Below, in pieces: positions 14,136 to 27,000 of a stretch of 64,000 nt of DNA. The position numbers were made by a program, and so were the translations under genes. Below the pieces are notes generated by a model. That model was not told the origin of the DNA, made no database searches, and worked only from the letters and a program-made list of their open reading frames with translations. Numbering within the stretch: the first letter of the stretch is position 1; each line of letters begins with the position of its first letter. Source of the stretch: Trichoplax adhaerens (Eukaryota; Placozoa; Uniplacotomia; Trichoplacea; Trichoplacidae); the NCBI RefSeq assembly GCF_000150275.1, contig NW_002060972.1:438500-502499 (forward strand), written 5' to 3'.

Positions 14136-15415
14136 TGGATTGAGCTGATTACACTTAGTGCAAAACATTATGAAGTATTTTTGTTTAGCTTATTAGTATG
14201 GAAATTGTTACCATTTATGAGCGTACAGCACTAAAACGACGTAATTTACATCATTCTGAGCATAAATTACTCATGAATGCTGTATATAACGATATATGAA
14301 ATTGCATCAAGGCACTTGAGCGACTAGACTGTAAATATGCAACAATAGAACAATATCAGTGCAGTAATCTATGGAACTTGTGATATAATCTTAATATTCA
14401 AAGATTTATCCTAACTGTACGCATGTATAGTGCAATATTCAGTTTTATAAGAGTAAAAAATTAATCATCTATGGCATTTGCATTTATAAGTATCTCGTAG
14501 AAAAAAAAATATGATAAGGTAAGCGCAAGGAATATCACACGCAACAAAACTTTAAACTCTAATAATACAGTCAGAAGAAATAGCTTCGGGATAGTTTTCT
14601 ATATTTTTGATAACAATTACAATCAGAATTCAGCGCGGATAAAGAGATATGAACTTAATTTTATTGATAATTATAATTAATTGAGTAAACGATGCTATAA
14701 TCCATAATAGTATTTAATTTCAAGATTGTGGGATTGGATTTGGAACTTAAATCTGTTATGATTCTGTTTCTTGTTTCGTTGAAGTGTGGACGTTGTACCC
14801 CCAAATTAATAACAAATATTCTCGCTACTTAAAAATTTTACTTCATTTTATTTAACGAATTTCTTAATTTTGAGATATCTATCAGCCTACTGTTGCAAAC
14901 TAAGTCTTTTCTTAAACACCTTACCAAATTTAGATTATCTCATATGTATGCAAGGCTGATATATTTGGACTATGGATCAAAAACAGCATTATACTCTTAC
15001 TTATCTTGCATAAAAAGGCATTTTAGCTTCGTGACAAATTGCGATAGATAAGGTGTAATTTATATCGAATGCATAACATGTTACCATATCGTGATCGCTA
15101 CAAAATCAGTATAATGGGATTTTTTGCGTTACGTAACTATTAACTTATATGTGAATAGAATGAAAAACGGACACAATCTGCATGAACTGTTAAATTTCCA
15201 GCGGAAATTTAATGTTAGATCATATTCAAATTGTAGATAGGCTTAAAGAGTAATTGATAAAAAGTACTCTAAAATTGATATAGATTGAATTTTGAATTAA
15301 AAATGAAACTCATTAAACGATATAATGCCTGGAAATTGCAATATATTGTTTCAGTTCACCGGCAATTATTGGCTAAGTAGTTTGAAAAATGAGTAAAACT
15401 TTTAACTGCAGAGTA

Positions 15416-15795
15416 AAGCAAATCTGACGTAGTGATATGGCAAGTTGCAATTAGAAACAAAGACGACTGATTCGGAATAAGAACTAAAAAATACAAGCTA
15501 GTATAATTTTAAGTAGGAGAAAGATTAAAAAAGTTAAAGTAATTTATTGGCAAACTTGATAAGATAGTTAATACCGCTGTCTCCTGAAAACTACACATAC
15601 TTCTAGAACATGAAGCAAATCTCGCTTGCTGATACGAAAGAAGCTATAACTAGAGTTACAGGGGATTCATTCAAAATAAGTACAAAGAAACCCAAGCTGG
15701 TCTAAATGTTAGGGTGAAGGATGCTAAAATATAGTAATTTGTTTGCAAACATGACTAGATACTGGCATTTAGTTTGACTATCTCCTGGAAATTAC
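15416..15795. repeat. Diverged tandem duplication, about 190 bp per copy
   Basis: Copy 1 (about 15416-15594) and copy 2 (about 15612-15795) share ordered blocks. These are 'aagcaaatct' at the start, 'gattc' then 'aataag.ac.aa', 'caagctggt/caagctagt', 'gtaattt.tt.gcaaac.tga', and 'ctcctg.aaa.tac' at the end. Many substitutions and small indels separate them, so the duplication is old. No coding function is apparent. Confidence 0.65.
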
Positions 15796-18700
15796 TTCAT
15801 ATTTCAGCGTTGTTTGGCAGTGAATAGTTAATTGCTCTCAAACAGTCTTCAAATTAAAAGGCGGTTTTCTCCACTATTGCAATTACGATCTTAGTTAGAA
15901 TCTCGTGTTTGAAATTTTATTATGACATTAAAATACGATTGCGCATAGGAGGTCTTCGTAAGCTTATAACTTATCAAGGACTGTGATGATCTTAATCTAT
16001 CTCTGACGTTTTTCATACTTTTAATAGATAACCGCACAGCAATATAATAGTATCTATGGACTAATAATTAATATTTCTGTAGATCAATTACAGATTACCT
16101 GATACTTTGATTAACTTTGGGTTTGGTTTTATCTAAAAAAAAATGTGATAGTGTTATAAACTGTATTAGAGTAGAAATATCTATCTTAGGATAATCCTGT
16201 TAGCCTATCCTTATTTAGTTAACTTCTAATTTGGATATACTGTATATAACATGATCCTTGACTGGTATTATTACTGTTTTACTCGTAGATGGATAGCACT
16301 ATATTTAGCATGTAGATAATCAGTTATCAGTTAAGCCATCCTGACTTATGTCCGTAGAAGCTTCCACATAATCACTGATTTTTTCAAATTATTAATTAAG
16401 TAGTCATCGTTAGTAGAATTCTACTCGTAGAAGTACGACCATACTTTCACTTTTGTACAATAATGGGCAATTAAAAAGGACACAACGCGATCAGATATGA
16501 TGCAGTCATCTGCATTTTGTGGGAAAATTTCGGTAAAAACTTTTTACATTTTTATTTTTATGAATGTAATCCCTTAAACAATTACGCCGTAATTACAGTA
16601 CAACTGAATCATTGCCTTATAGGTAGTGTTTACAAAAAAATAACTAAAGCAATATATGGACATCAAATTATATTTCAAACCATCTTTTAAAATTAGCACA
16701 TAGTGCCCTGATGACGTAAGGTAACTATGTAATGTTGCTATTCTTGCCCGTTTTCCCAATGTAAACGACGAAGGGCTTTAAGATTATAAAGTAGCAATAC
16801 TAGTAATAGTGCACTTACCTATTGAAACCTCTATTTTATCAAGTCCTATTCATTTTTTACGAATATTAATACTGATATTCTTAAATCAAGGAATCACTAC
16901 TGATATGATGATGAAATTATAATTTTATTTTAAATACGATCAATTATAAAGAATTTAATAAATTTTTAGGGTTTGATTTTACTCTTCTACGTGATACACT
17001 AGCTATAATTGTCAATTAATACTTCTTAAATGGTAAAAATGATTTCATAATCGGTCAATTTCATTTTGTTCAATTTGTTGGATAATTATACTTGAAATTG
17101 AAAATTTATAATCATTTTGAGTTAATCAAATGAAAAGAAATTAATTGAGCTAGAAATAAGGAACTATTCGTTTCGTAATTTCTGATTCCTAAGGCAATAG
17201 CTTCCATTTCTTTTGATATTGCATAGCAAATTCTTGACTTACATATGATGTTGAAGTTATGAAGAGAAAAAATTTCCGTTCTTTTGTTTCGTAAATTTAT
17301 TTATAGATTGACAGTATTGAAGCAATTTGGTAACATTACAAGATCTTAGTAATTCGCTTTTCTTTTAATTAGTTATAGCCTTAATACGAAATATCATGAA
17401 TCATATAATTTCTAAAACTTTACTGATAAACAAATCAAGTTTGTTGATTTGTTATCGTATTGAATATAAAGAGCAGGGTGTGAGAATATGGTTGCATAAC
17501 CAAATTATAATTTGATCTTGTTTGTTCCTGTATAAATCTACAGCTGTCCTTTTAGTTATTAATTACAGCGGTTCTAGCATTATCTTTATAGAAGCCAGCC
17601 TGATAAGGTCATCACCTTAGAAAACAATCTAAGTTGGCTTATGCATACTCTTTGTACTCTATAGTCGTCCATCAAATCAAAATATTCCCACTTTGACTAA
17701 GTTAAACTGTACATTGTACGTTCTGTACTTGAAGGTATTAGGGCCTTCTGGTAATGGGACTGTATAATTATAATTTGAATGCTTATAATCTGACTTTTCG
17801 CATTGAATCGCTAAGATGTTATTTGGATCATTTGAACAATATCGAAACAATTCTAGTTTTTTATGATAACAAATTTCAAGTTTGTTACTTCTTAAGAATA
17901 TATTGTAATGATGTTTTCTTCCGTAAATGAACGGCTATATTTAGCTTAGCAAAAACAAGATGCCAATTTTTCTATATTTACTGGGATTCACGTGCAGATT
18001 AAGATTATGAGAACAAATTTGTTGCCCTTTTCTTTAAAATTATTATGACCATACAGTAATTCTATTCTACTAAGGAATTAAAGCATTTATCAATTATGCA
18101 TACTATAATAAAGGTCAAATAGTAAATAAATATTTTAAGAATGGTTCCAATTGGAATCGAACAGACATCATAGAGCCAATTTTACGTACGAATAATAGTG
18201 TTCCACAAACTACATTTTATTTGCAATCATAATCGTCATTATATTTCTTTCATGGTTATTTACATTATAATGATATTCATGTACTTGAATTATATATTAC
18301 GATAGAGAATTTTTAGCTATTTGCAGCTATCCTTAATATATTCTAGGGCTGGGGAATACTAAATTTAAACTTCTTGACAGAAAAATATTTCTAATTATCG
18401 TTAGGACGCTCGTCCTCGATTACGGTAGATCAGGTCGTATATATTAATCTAACTATATACTAAATGCAACTCCGAAATGACAATATAATAAACAATCTTC
18501 TCGACAGAGAAACGCTTGAATCAGGATAGTTCTATCAAATTTAAAGCATTTCATAAGGTATATCGTCATAAAAGTTGACTATCATTGCCAAGAGTGCTTA
18601 AAAAGTGACTAATTTCTTATAGTGTCGTTAACTATTGTTATAATGTTATATAAGTACTATTTATCGATGGTTGTACGGTTAATGAATAATTATTCTGTTC

Positions 18701-19626
18701 TTTTTATTTATAATATATAATAAATTATCTGATAAATAGTTCTTCTATTCCATTAGAAAACAATCATCTACTCAATAGTATTTAATGAAGAAGCCAATCT
18801 GAAATTAGATATGCTGCCATTTTATTTCAAATTTAATATCCCTTAGCTATACCAGTAGCCACGAAGATTAATGTGGAAACACTATCATTGAAGTTTAGAT
18901 TGCTTTACCTACTGGTATTCAGTATATTTTGACCAATTCTTAATAAATAACAAATTAATAAGACAATATAGATAACTTTGTCCACCTGGTTGACAGATTC
19001 GATGTATTCTAGTATTCAAGTACATAATACTATGTGTAGCATCGTGGATTACGTTACATGTCACAGTATAATGATAATATAATAAATTATTTATTTAATA
19101 TACCTTATTAGAGATCATCTTATTTCACGATCTAGCCACTTGACTCTGCGGAAATCGCTAAAGCAATAGATTATGATACTTAAATACGTTTAGTTTCAAA
19201 GACATTCAATTATGGTTGATGCAAGCTATAGCTAGTATCGCTATTTCTTTAATAATGAGATAATGCATTCAGTAGCATTATCTACATGCTCATAAATTCG
19301 TTATAACAATGTTAGACCATGAAGTGAACGATGTGATCGAATTGCAAATCCGGCAAATAAAAGTAGTAACAAATTCTGAATAAATTCAGGGAAATTTTAT
19401 TATTTAAGGTATTGTTTGGGACATTGTTGTTTTATTTCTGATTGGCCAATTAAATTATATTGACAAGTAAATCAGCTACAGTCATGAATTTACTAAAATA
19501 ATGCAATATATAGGGCAAAAATTTGATGACAAGGAGATGATTATCCTCATTCAGTAAATGCCTATTTTATAATGGATATTATTCAATAAGTCATACTAAA
19601 TCAGAAAAATTTCTACTTACCGATTC

Positions 19627-19727
19627 TACCTTCTAATTTATTAAAAGTTTTTTATTGAATGCCGATACTAGTGCTGGTACCTTCTAATTTGTCAAATTTT
19701 TGTTATGGATGCGAATACGAGTGTTGG
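19627..19727. repeat. 51-bp tandem duplication
   Basis: Two adjacent units (19627-19677 and 19678-19727) both begin with 'taccttctaattt' and end in 'atac.agtg.tgg'. They differ at several internal positions. Non-coding, no further copies seen. Confidence 0.75.
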
Positions 19728-20348
19728 TGAAGAGTAATAAGTAATATCCTGAGTTTGATTTACCATAAACGCGATAACTATCCTTCTCTAAGATTAATCG
19801 CTGTTACTGGAACTAAAACTGAATTTCTATTAACGTGCGAGAGTGTAAATAATAATATTAGAAAAGATATGATACGGCGCCATTGTATGGATTTACTAGA
19901 AATACATAGTTGCATCCTCTATACAGAATTGACTAATAATATAATATGTTATTGATAAAGGCGGACCATAATTGTAATTTTTTTCTGTTTAGTAATGAAT
20001 CGGACAATAGAAATTGCTAAGCAGTCATTTAAATTTTATTTCGCGCTAATTGCCATCATTTATTTACTGAAGTCAGCTTCGTTGCAGTACTGAGCTTAGA
20101 TTTAATTTCATCGATCATATTATCCGACCGTCAGGATATATTGTGGTTGTAATCGTAACAAATAGCTTATGACCGTACTCGTACTATGCGTTCTAGGTTT
20201 GACATCTGATGTGGTCTTTCCTATTTTTAGCATCTTATATTATCGGTAAATTTATTTCTTATAGAATGAATCTATAAACTAACTATATAAGAGGATTATA
20301 TTTCTGTGACGATATCATTTTTAATATGGTCTGTTTACGGCTCACTAT

Positions 20349-20531
20349 GTGCCTCTTACTGTCATAAATAATTCTTCCCATTTTGGAGAGTGGTTATATT
20401 CGGTGATGAACTCGAGTATCAATTTAATTGCCCTATCAGTAGTTGCAATATCTGCTCTAGATGTATATTGTCCATTTTCTAATTACCATCAAATTGATAT
20501 TTGTACAAATGATTCCTGTCGTCATTTTTAA
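20349..20531 (+). pseudogene. Possible relic of a GPCR TM3 region (weak)
   Basis: A 60-codon open frame encodes a hydrophobic stretch ending in VVAISALDVYCPF. This resembles the end of TM3 and the DRY motif of the window's intact receptors (LVAISLDRYxAVxxP), with one extra residue and no Arg. I cannot find neighbouring TM1-2 or TM4-7 remains in any frame, so a chance resemblance is quite possible. If real it is a broken fragment, not a working gene. Confidence 0.2.
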
Positions 20532-22426
20532 TTTCTAATTGGAGTATTGAACAGGATGTTATCTTTGATTAAAGTATTCTTCTATTACCGCAACGACTAG
20601 ATGGGTAGTCCACAACACTGACGTTTCGCATATAAGAATAAGAAAGATGTATAATTATTATTATCTTGCAAATTGAACTGGAATAAAAAAGTACTGCACC
20701 ATTTTTGATAAATATGCTAAAAGGAAGGATATTGAAGAAAACTTGAATCGGGTAAGAGAGAATAATACGGTGATTATTTATTAAACTATCTTATGGGCGG
20801 TTTAAATCATGTTATTCTATGATCAAGTATTATACCCTGGTTGGTATGTTTGCTTTAATCCTAAAAGCAAATAAACAAGGTCGTTATTCTCGTGATGCAT
20901 TACAGTTTTTTCAGCCGACTCTACATAAAACGTGACTAGGATCATTTATTGGAGATAATATATTCGGAAAGGTATTTGACTTGAGGGCAAACGATTTAGG
21001 CACTGAAATAGAGAAAAAATAATTGAAAACAAAAGTTGTAACTATGAAACTAATAATATTAAAGTGCAAGCGATATTATGTTGCTACGTACTGAATATCC
21101 GTCATATTACTTATTGCCTTTAGAATAACTGATTAATTTGCTTTATATTCAAGACATATTTTATATGAATAAATGACAGATAATAAGGTAACTAACAGTA
21201 GATTACATTCAATTATTGTTCAATTGTCAGTACCGCCGGATAGATAGCGTCTACGTCATCATCAACGTGATGTAGTTATCAATTAAAGTGAGGTATTTTT
21301 TTTATTCCATTGATGATATGGAACTAAACTAGAAAGAATGACATTGATTAGTAACTATCATCACGAGTAATTTCAATTAATATTTTCTTACTTCTGGTAA
21401 ATGATCAATTTTTATTATATTTTTAAAACAATTTATTTTTCTTCTGTTGAATTAATATTTAAAACTTGAAGTTTTATTAAGATTAAGCGACTTGATAAAA
21501 TTATTTTTTTGTCATGATATATTGTGTATTGTATTGATGATTAAATGAACCTAGCGATAGGGGTTATGTTGTAGTTAAATATATTAATAAATTAATTAAT
21601 TGCAAGAAAATTGAGTGTGCACGTATTATTTTTGTTGTTCCGACCTGGTGACTAATCGTATTTTTTAAATCATGTATAGAATTTTCATGAAGGCTGGTTT
21701 AAGATAAATTACCTATCTTATTGGATCAGTAATTAATTAAGCATTTGATAGTCCATCTAGTGGTCTTATGGCTAGCTATCTAATTTAAATGGTAAGAAAA
21801 ATAAGAGCTGCGATTGAATTGACATTGTCCATTTTTCTATTTTAATAGTAAGTATAGGATATTGATTTTATTGGCTGTAGTCGAGACTTAATAATATTAT
21901 ATTGTCTGCTTATGTTGATGTCAATGAATAGTTACAGTATCCTATTTCTATCTTGGTGAAGGGTATTCGCTAGCCCATTTGCATATTTCGATATTTTGGT
22001 ACACTGAATATTCATTCAATTCAATTCAATAACAATTATTGAATGCTTTGTTCATACCTGCAGGGCTGCAAAGCTGACAGTATTTAAAGACCTGTCTGCT
22101 AAATCGTATTTACATTATTGGATTGAAGAACGGTTTGGAGTATATACATGGGAGACATAGAGTATTTCTATCTCTAGCACTTTGACTGTTAATAACTTGT
22201 TGTTGATTACTAATAGGAGTCAGGCTTCGACGACTTTATTTTATTTTTTTTTTATCTTAATCGTTTGCTAAGTCTAAAATTGTGTTGTAATTGTTACTAC
22301 CAGTCCTCGCTGCGGGGCTTATTTCCTACTTGCATGCTTTTTTATTTTTACTTTGGCAGTAAAAATCTTCATTTATTTGATTAGTTAGGATACATTTTTG
22401 ATAAAGTTGTTAGATTGTGAAGTACA

Positions 22427-24007
22427 ATGACGGAATTAACTACAGCACCAATGTCTCTATTTCGTACCACTGAATTTGTAGCTACAGTCAGTAGCGATGA
22501 TAGTCTTCATTTCATTTTGAACACCAGCTATAACAACGCTACTGCCAATACAACTTCGTCTACTGTCATGTGGAATAATCCTCCATTTGTCTATTCGTTA
22601 GGATTAATTATTTTATTAGCGTGTTGTAGTGTTATTTGCTTACTTGGATGTTTTGGCAATGTTTTAGTGATTACCGTTTTTTGTCGTTGGCCACGAATGC
22701 GTACCGTGACTAATTATTATATTTTCAATTTAGCTCTAGTTGATCTCATAATTGTTTCATTTAGTATACCTAATAGTGCTATTACAGAAGTGATGCATTC
22801 GAATGATCGCTATAGCATGGGTGAAGGCATGTGTAAATTTGCCAGCACATTGCGCTATATTGTACTGAATGTCTCAACGTTGACTTTAGTTGCCATTAGT
22901 TTAGATCGTTATGTTGCAGTTGTCTATCCACTTAAAAGTCATCCATCCAAAAAGAAAACTGTGATCATATTATTATCCATTTGGCTCATATCCATTGCTG
23001 CTAATTCACCCTTATATTTTTTCTTGAAAATTTTTACCTTTGGCAATAATTCACCTTGGGCTTATTGCATTATTATGTGGTCTCCACGACTTAGTGAGGA
23101 AATTTATGTTGGTATTACCTTCGCATTATTATTTGCTTTACCTATGGCTATTATGCACTATACTAATTGTAGTATTGCTTACACAACTTGGCGTAGTGGC
23201 ACGATGACTGATTATTCAGCAACTTTACCACAACCTTCACAGCCATATCAACAGCATCATAAGAAACGACGACAAAGTTCACGCTCACGACCATCAAAAC
23301 GTCGAAAAATTTCGGTCTCAACGGATAATCATGGTAAAAGGCATGTCGTCACTTTAGTCATCTGCATCGTTTTAACCTTTACTATTTGCATGATGCCTTT
23401 ACAAGTGGTTAAAGTGCTAATCTATTATCGTATCGTTTTAGAGACAGCTAGTAATCGGCAAAGTTTACGCTTTATGATTCTCTTTTTACGATTGTTGTCT
23501 TACTCCAATTCGATGATTAATCCTCTACTTTATGTGATATTTAGTACTAAATTTCGTGATGGTTGTAAAGCACTACGTTACGGCTATCGCTTCTCTTCTT
23601 CGCGTAGTACAAGTAATGTACGCTTTACACAACAGCAGACATTATCTAAACGATGCTCATCTCATAGCCATGAATTAAAACGTCAAAAATCTTCTATGAC
23701 ATTAAATGATAAAGAGAATCCAACAGGAAAATCAAATCAGCTTGCCCAACATCGTCCGCATGTTAATCAAAGTCAATCACTCTATGCTCGAGAAATGGAA
23801 ATGCAAAAGATTGAATTACATAATAAAAGCCAAAGCTTTTGCTTACGTATTAATCCGCAAAGGCCACCATCAAGTATAAGAAAGGCAGGAATAAGTAGTA
23901 ATACAAACGTTAATCATCATCATAATATGAATGATGGTAGCATTGAAATGTTTTCAACTCAGCTCTGTTCAGAAATAGGATTTAAATCGAAGCAAGAGCA
24001 ATTCTAA
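22427..24007 (+). CDS. Class-A (rhodopsin-like) GPCR, single exon
   Basis: Intronless receptor of 526 residues, predicted seven-pass plasma-membrane protein; ligand unknown. The N-terminal tail (about 1-55) has several N-glycosylation sequons (for example N32, N37, N41). Landmarks: N78 in TM1, D106 in TM2, C136 at the start of TM3 with partner C214 in loop 2, DRY at 160-162, W186 in TM4, P239 in TM5, CMMP at 321-324 in TM6 (the usual Trp replaced by Met) and NPLLY at 365-369 in TM7. The third intracellular loop (about 256-306) is long and very basic. The C-terminal tail (about 373-526) is unusually long, polar and Ser/His/Gln-rich. The start is the first ATG of the frame. It resembles the minus-strand receptor at 2745-4064 (TNYY in loop 1, LVAISLDRY, WRSGT/RRSGS after TM5), so the two probably belong to one lineage-expanded group. 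Confidence 0.95.
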   Translation: MTELTTAPMSLFRTTEFVATVSSDDSLHFILNTSYNNATANTTSSTVMWNNPPFVYSLGLIILLACCSVICLLGCFGNVLVITVFCRWPRMRTVTNYYIFNLALVDLIIVSFSIPNSAITEVMHSNDRYSMGEGMCKFASTLRYIVLNVSTLTLVAISLDRYVAVVYPLKSHPSKKKTVIILLSIWLISIAANSPLYFFLKIFTFGNNSPWAYCIIMWSPRLSEEIYVGITFALLFALPMAIMHYTNCSIAYTTWRSGTMTDYSATLPQPSQPYQQHHKKRRQSSRSRPSKRRKISVSTDNHGKRHVVTLVICIVLTFTICMMPLQVVKVLIYYRIVLETASNRQSLRFMILFLRLLSYSNSMINPLLYVIFSTKFRDGCKALRYGYRFSSSRSTSNVRFTQQQTLSKRCSSHSHELKRQKSSMTLNDKENPTGKSNQLAQHRPHVNQSQSLYAREMEMQKIELHNKSQSFCLRINPQRPPSSIRKAGISSNTNVNHHHNMNDGSIEMFSTQLCSEIGFKSKQEQF

Positions 24008-27000
24008 AATATCAATTAGTAAGGTAGTAAATAGAAAGACTTACATTTCCAAAAGTTATAAAACAGATACGTTACAAACAATAGCGTCTATCGACTATTG
24101 AATATTTGATTCCAAGATTTCCGATCTATACAGGACTGTCAACTAGACTAGTCATCAAATATTACTTCTCAGAATATGGCTATTGGCCGATTGGATTCTT
24201 CGATCCGATACTAGATTGGGATAAACACCTGATTGTGCCTTATGTGTAATTTAATATCTGGTTTCGTATTTTTTATGCGCTTTACTAGGTAGTTAACTGC
24301 ATGATACAAGATGCGGAGTCTCTTTGCCTGATAGGCATATATCAACTTTTTATACTGATTCACTACACTCTTAATAACACGTAATAGCATCACTATCCTT
24401 TATATATGCTACCCTCTCTTAGTTAATCCGTTTTGATAATAATGCTTGAAACTAATGAACCAAGAAAAAAATTGGACATCCTGGTCAAGACTAAATACGG
24501 CTTCAACGATTTAATCTTGCCGCCCACCTAGAATTGTAAACTTTATCGAAGACAAATGAATCAAAATGATTTCTACTTCATCGTATAAGGAAGATGAGAC
24601 AAGAATGGTGTGAAATATTACAGTTTGGAAATAGAATAATTCAATCCTGTATAGACAAATGGAAATATCAATTAATACCAGTGTTCACTTATAGCAAAGT
24701 TTCATGGTCGAAAAATCACTTCGGATAGTTACTCTTAAGGTTTAACAATTATAAAGAATTTTTATTGCAAGCTTCGATCGAGTGCAACGGCAAATAGAGT
24801 TAATTATATTTAATATGCTACTTAGCCCTATTATATGGCAAGTCTTGTCTATCCTTTCTTCCGGTAATAATAAATTTACAAGGATTGGAATAGATTGAAA
24901 ATAGTTTACATTCTTTAATAAAAAAGAAAAATTAATCATTTCATCATTAATATCAGAATAAATCCTAATTATACTGGAGGTTTGTAATTAGAAAGCTGAA
25001 AAGAAACCGTAGTGTAATAAGGCTAGAAAATTCGATTTTACGAAAAGTTTATGAATTGATATATTACGGAGAATAATTTACAAAGCGAGGCTTAAGTAGG
25101 TTATGCCAACAGCATCTCGAAAGAAGCACGTTGGAATGATGATTGATTTCCTTTCGAGGCCAGAAGAAACATTGCCAAGTTGAATAGTAAAGCAGCAAAA
25201 TCCCGAGTTACATCTTATAGCCGAATAATGCATTTGATGCCTACTTTAATCTTCCTTTTAACAAGACGTGCAAGCTTTCTTACATCTACCGGTGATCTAC
25301 ATTACATTACTCCAGCTTGTTATTGTTGCACCCTTGTAATTTTACGGTTGTTGGTATCCTCTATAGCATAAATCCATGTATTCTAACAGGTGAATAAGAG
25401 GACGAAATGGAAAAAACTCAAAGTTGATGAACTACTTAATAAATTACAGGCACTTGTCGATTTAGGCTAAATGATACTGTTGTGTTAAGTATAATTGATT
25501 CGTATAGAATTATCAGCAAAAATATTATATCTGCTGATTTTAATTTAATCTCTCATAAACATTAAGTAAGAATAGCAGGTAGTATACTCTTTCGCATTTA
25601 TTTTTAATCAAATAATGATCGTTCTGCATATTACATTATCAGATATAGATTTTAATTTTAATCTGCAAATTCGTCACTTTCCAAGCTTGATATTATATAC
25701 TTATACAAGCAATTTTCAGTATCTGATTGTCAGGCATGAAGCCTCTAAACAGCTTTGAATTTTCTTTTCTCTTCCAATTGAATTTCTTACTAGGGATCCA
25801 TGATATCAGTAATTAGCACTAGCGCATCGTTTTGCTGCTAGTACTTAATTAGCCATTAAAAATGACTTGGTTTACATATGGTAATTGACAATAAGACTTT
25901 TGTAACAATTTCTTCACTATGTTTATTTACGCAAAGTGTTTGAAAGTGCCTTAATTGAGCTCCGCCTTAGCGTTGTCTGTAGCCCATGACAGTAGCTACC
26001 CTAAAGTCTTCTCAGAGTTGTACTAGCAGGATGAGGCAGTTAAAGCAATTATAATAATACGAAATTGTGTGTTAGAGAAAGTCATTTAAATCATGGCTAA
26101 TTCGCCATATAAACAAGCTTGAATTCTTAATATCAATTGAATAAATAGTTCTCTGTCTAACTATAGTTATTCTCGAAATTGCATATGCTTAGGCTACATT
26201 GTATTTCTTTCTTTTCTTTATCTATCATATTTCTTTCCTTTAAATTTCGAACTTTTAAACCCTTCAAAGCAAGATGCATTCAAGATTTCTTACTTTGAAA
26301 TCGTACTATTGAGCTCGTACGAGAAGGTATCAGTTTTCTTTTCTTTTGCGTTTTATAGTAGGTCAAACGTGATATTTAGAAGCAATATTAGTTATAATTT
26401 ATCAAAATAATCTTCAAAAAATCGATCGAGCTTAGTTGTTGCTATTTTAGATAATAAAATTTATTTATTAGATTGATGGGTCGATGTGTTTTAGATTAAT
26501 GCAAGCTAAAAGAAGCGAATACTACAGTAAGATTAATTATTCTCACTTATGCTTGGATTATAAGCTGGAGCAACACTTTTAAAAGTCCTTTTTGAGAGAT
26601 TGATGCCATAATAGTTACAGTAACCTGCAACATTGAGTAAATATTTCCTTCTTAAATTATCCTTACTATTTATGACATCAATTACATTACTAAACCTTGT
26701 TGATAGTATTACTGCTAAAACTTAATAACTAAGCAAACGGAATTCATCATTTTCATCACCGTCATCGAATGAAAATAGTAAAAAGGCAAAGATGCATGAG
26801 AATTAAAGAAATCTAGTATACATCTTCCTGTTTAGATCAGGGCAATTCACTAGCCACTATAAAAATTATTCTAATTCATTTCTTTGACGGATATTCCCGT
26901 ACAAATGATTCGATGACGAAAGCTTAACATAAAAAATTTATATTGAACCTAAAGTGTTAAATTAAATTCTATTTTATAATTTTTGAAAAATTCATATATT

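Larger units (their letters stand above)
14136..22426. other. Gene-poor stretch between satellite array and plus-strand GPCR
   Basis: No credible gene was found. It contains a diverged tandem duplication of about 190 bp (15416-15795), a 51-bp tandem duplication (19627-19727) and a short GPCR-like open frame at 20349-20531, treated separately. The right end, upstream of 22427, would hold the promoter and 5' UTR of the plus-strand GPCR, but I cannot place a promoter element with confidence. Confidence 0.45.

Noticed and set aside
18150-18180. Possible tRNA T-arm (GTTCGATTCC on the minus strand)
   Set aside because: The surrounding bases do not form an acceptor stem or anticodon arm; the resemblance is limited to the loop.
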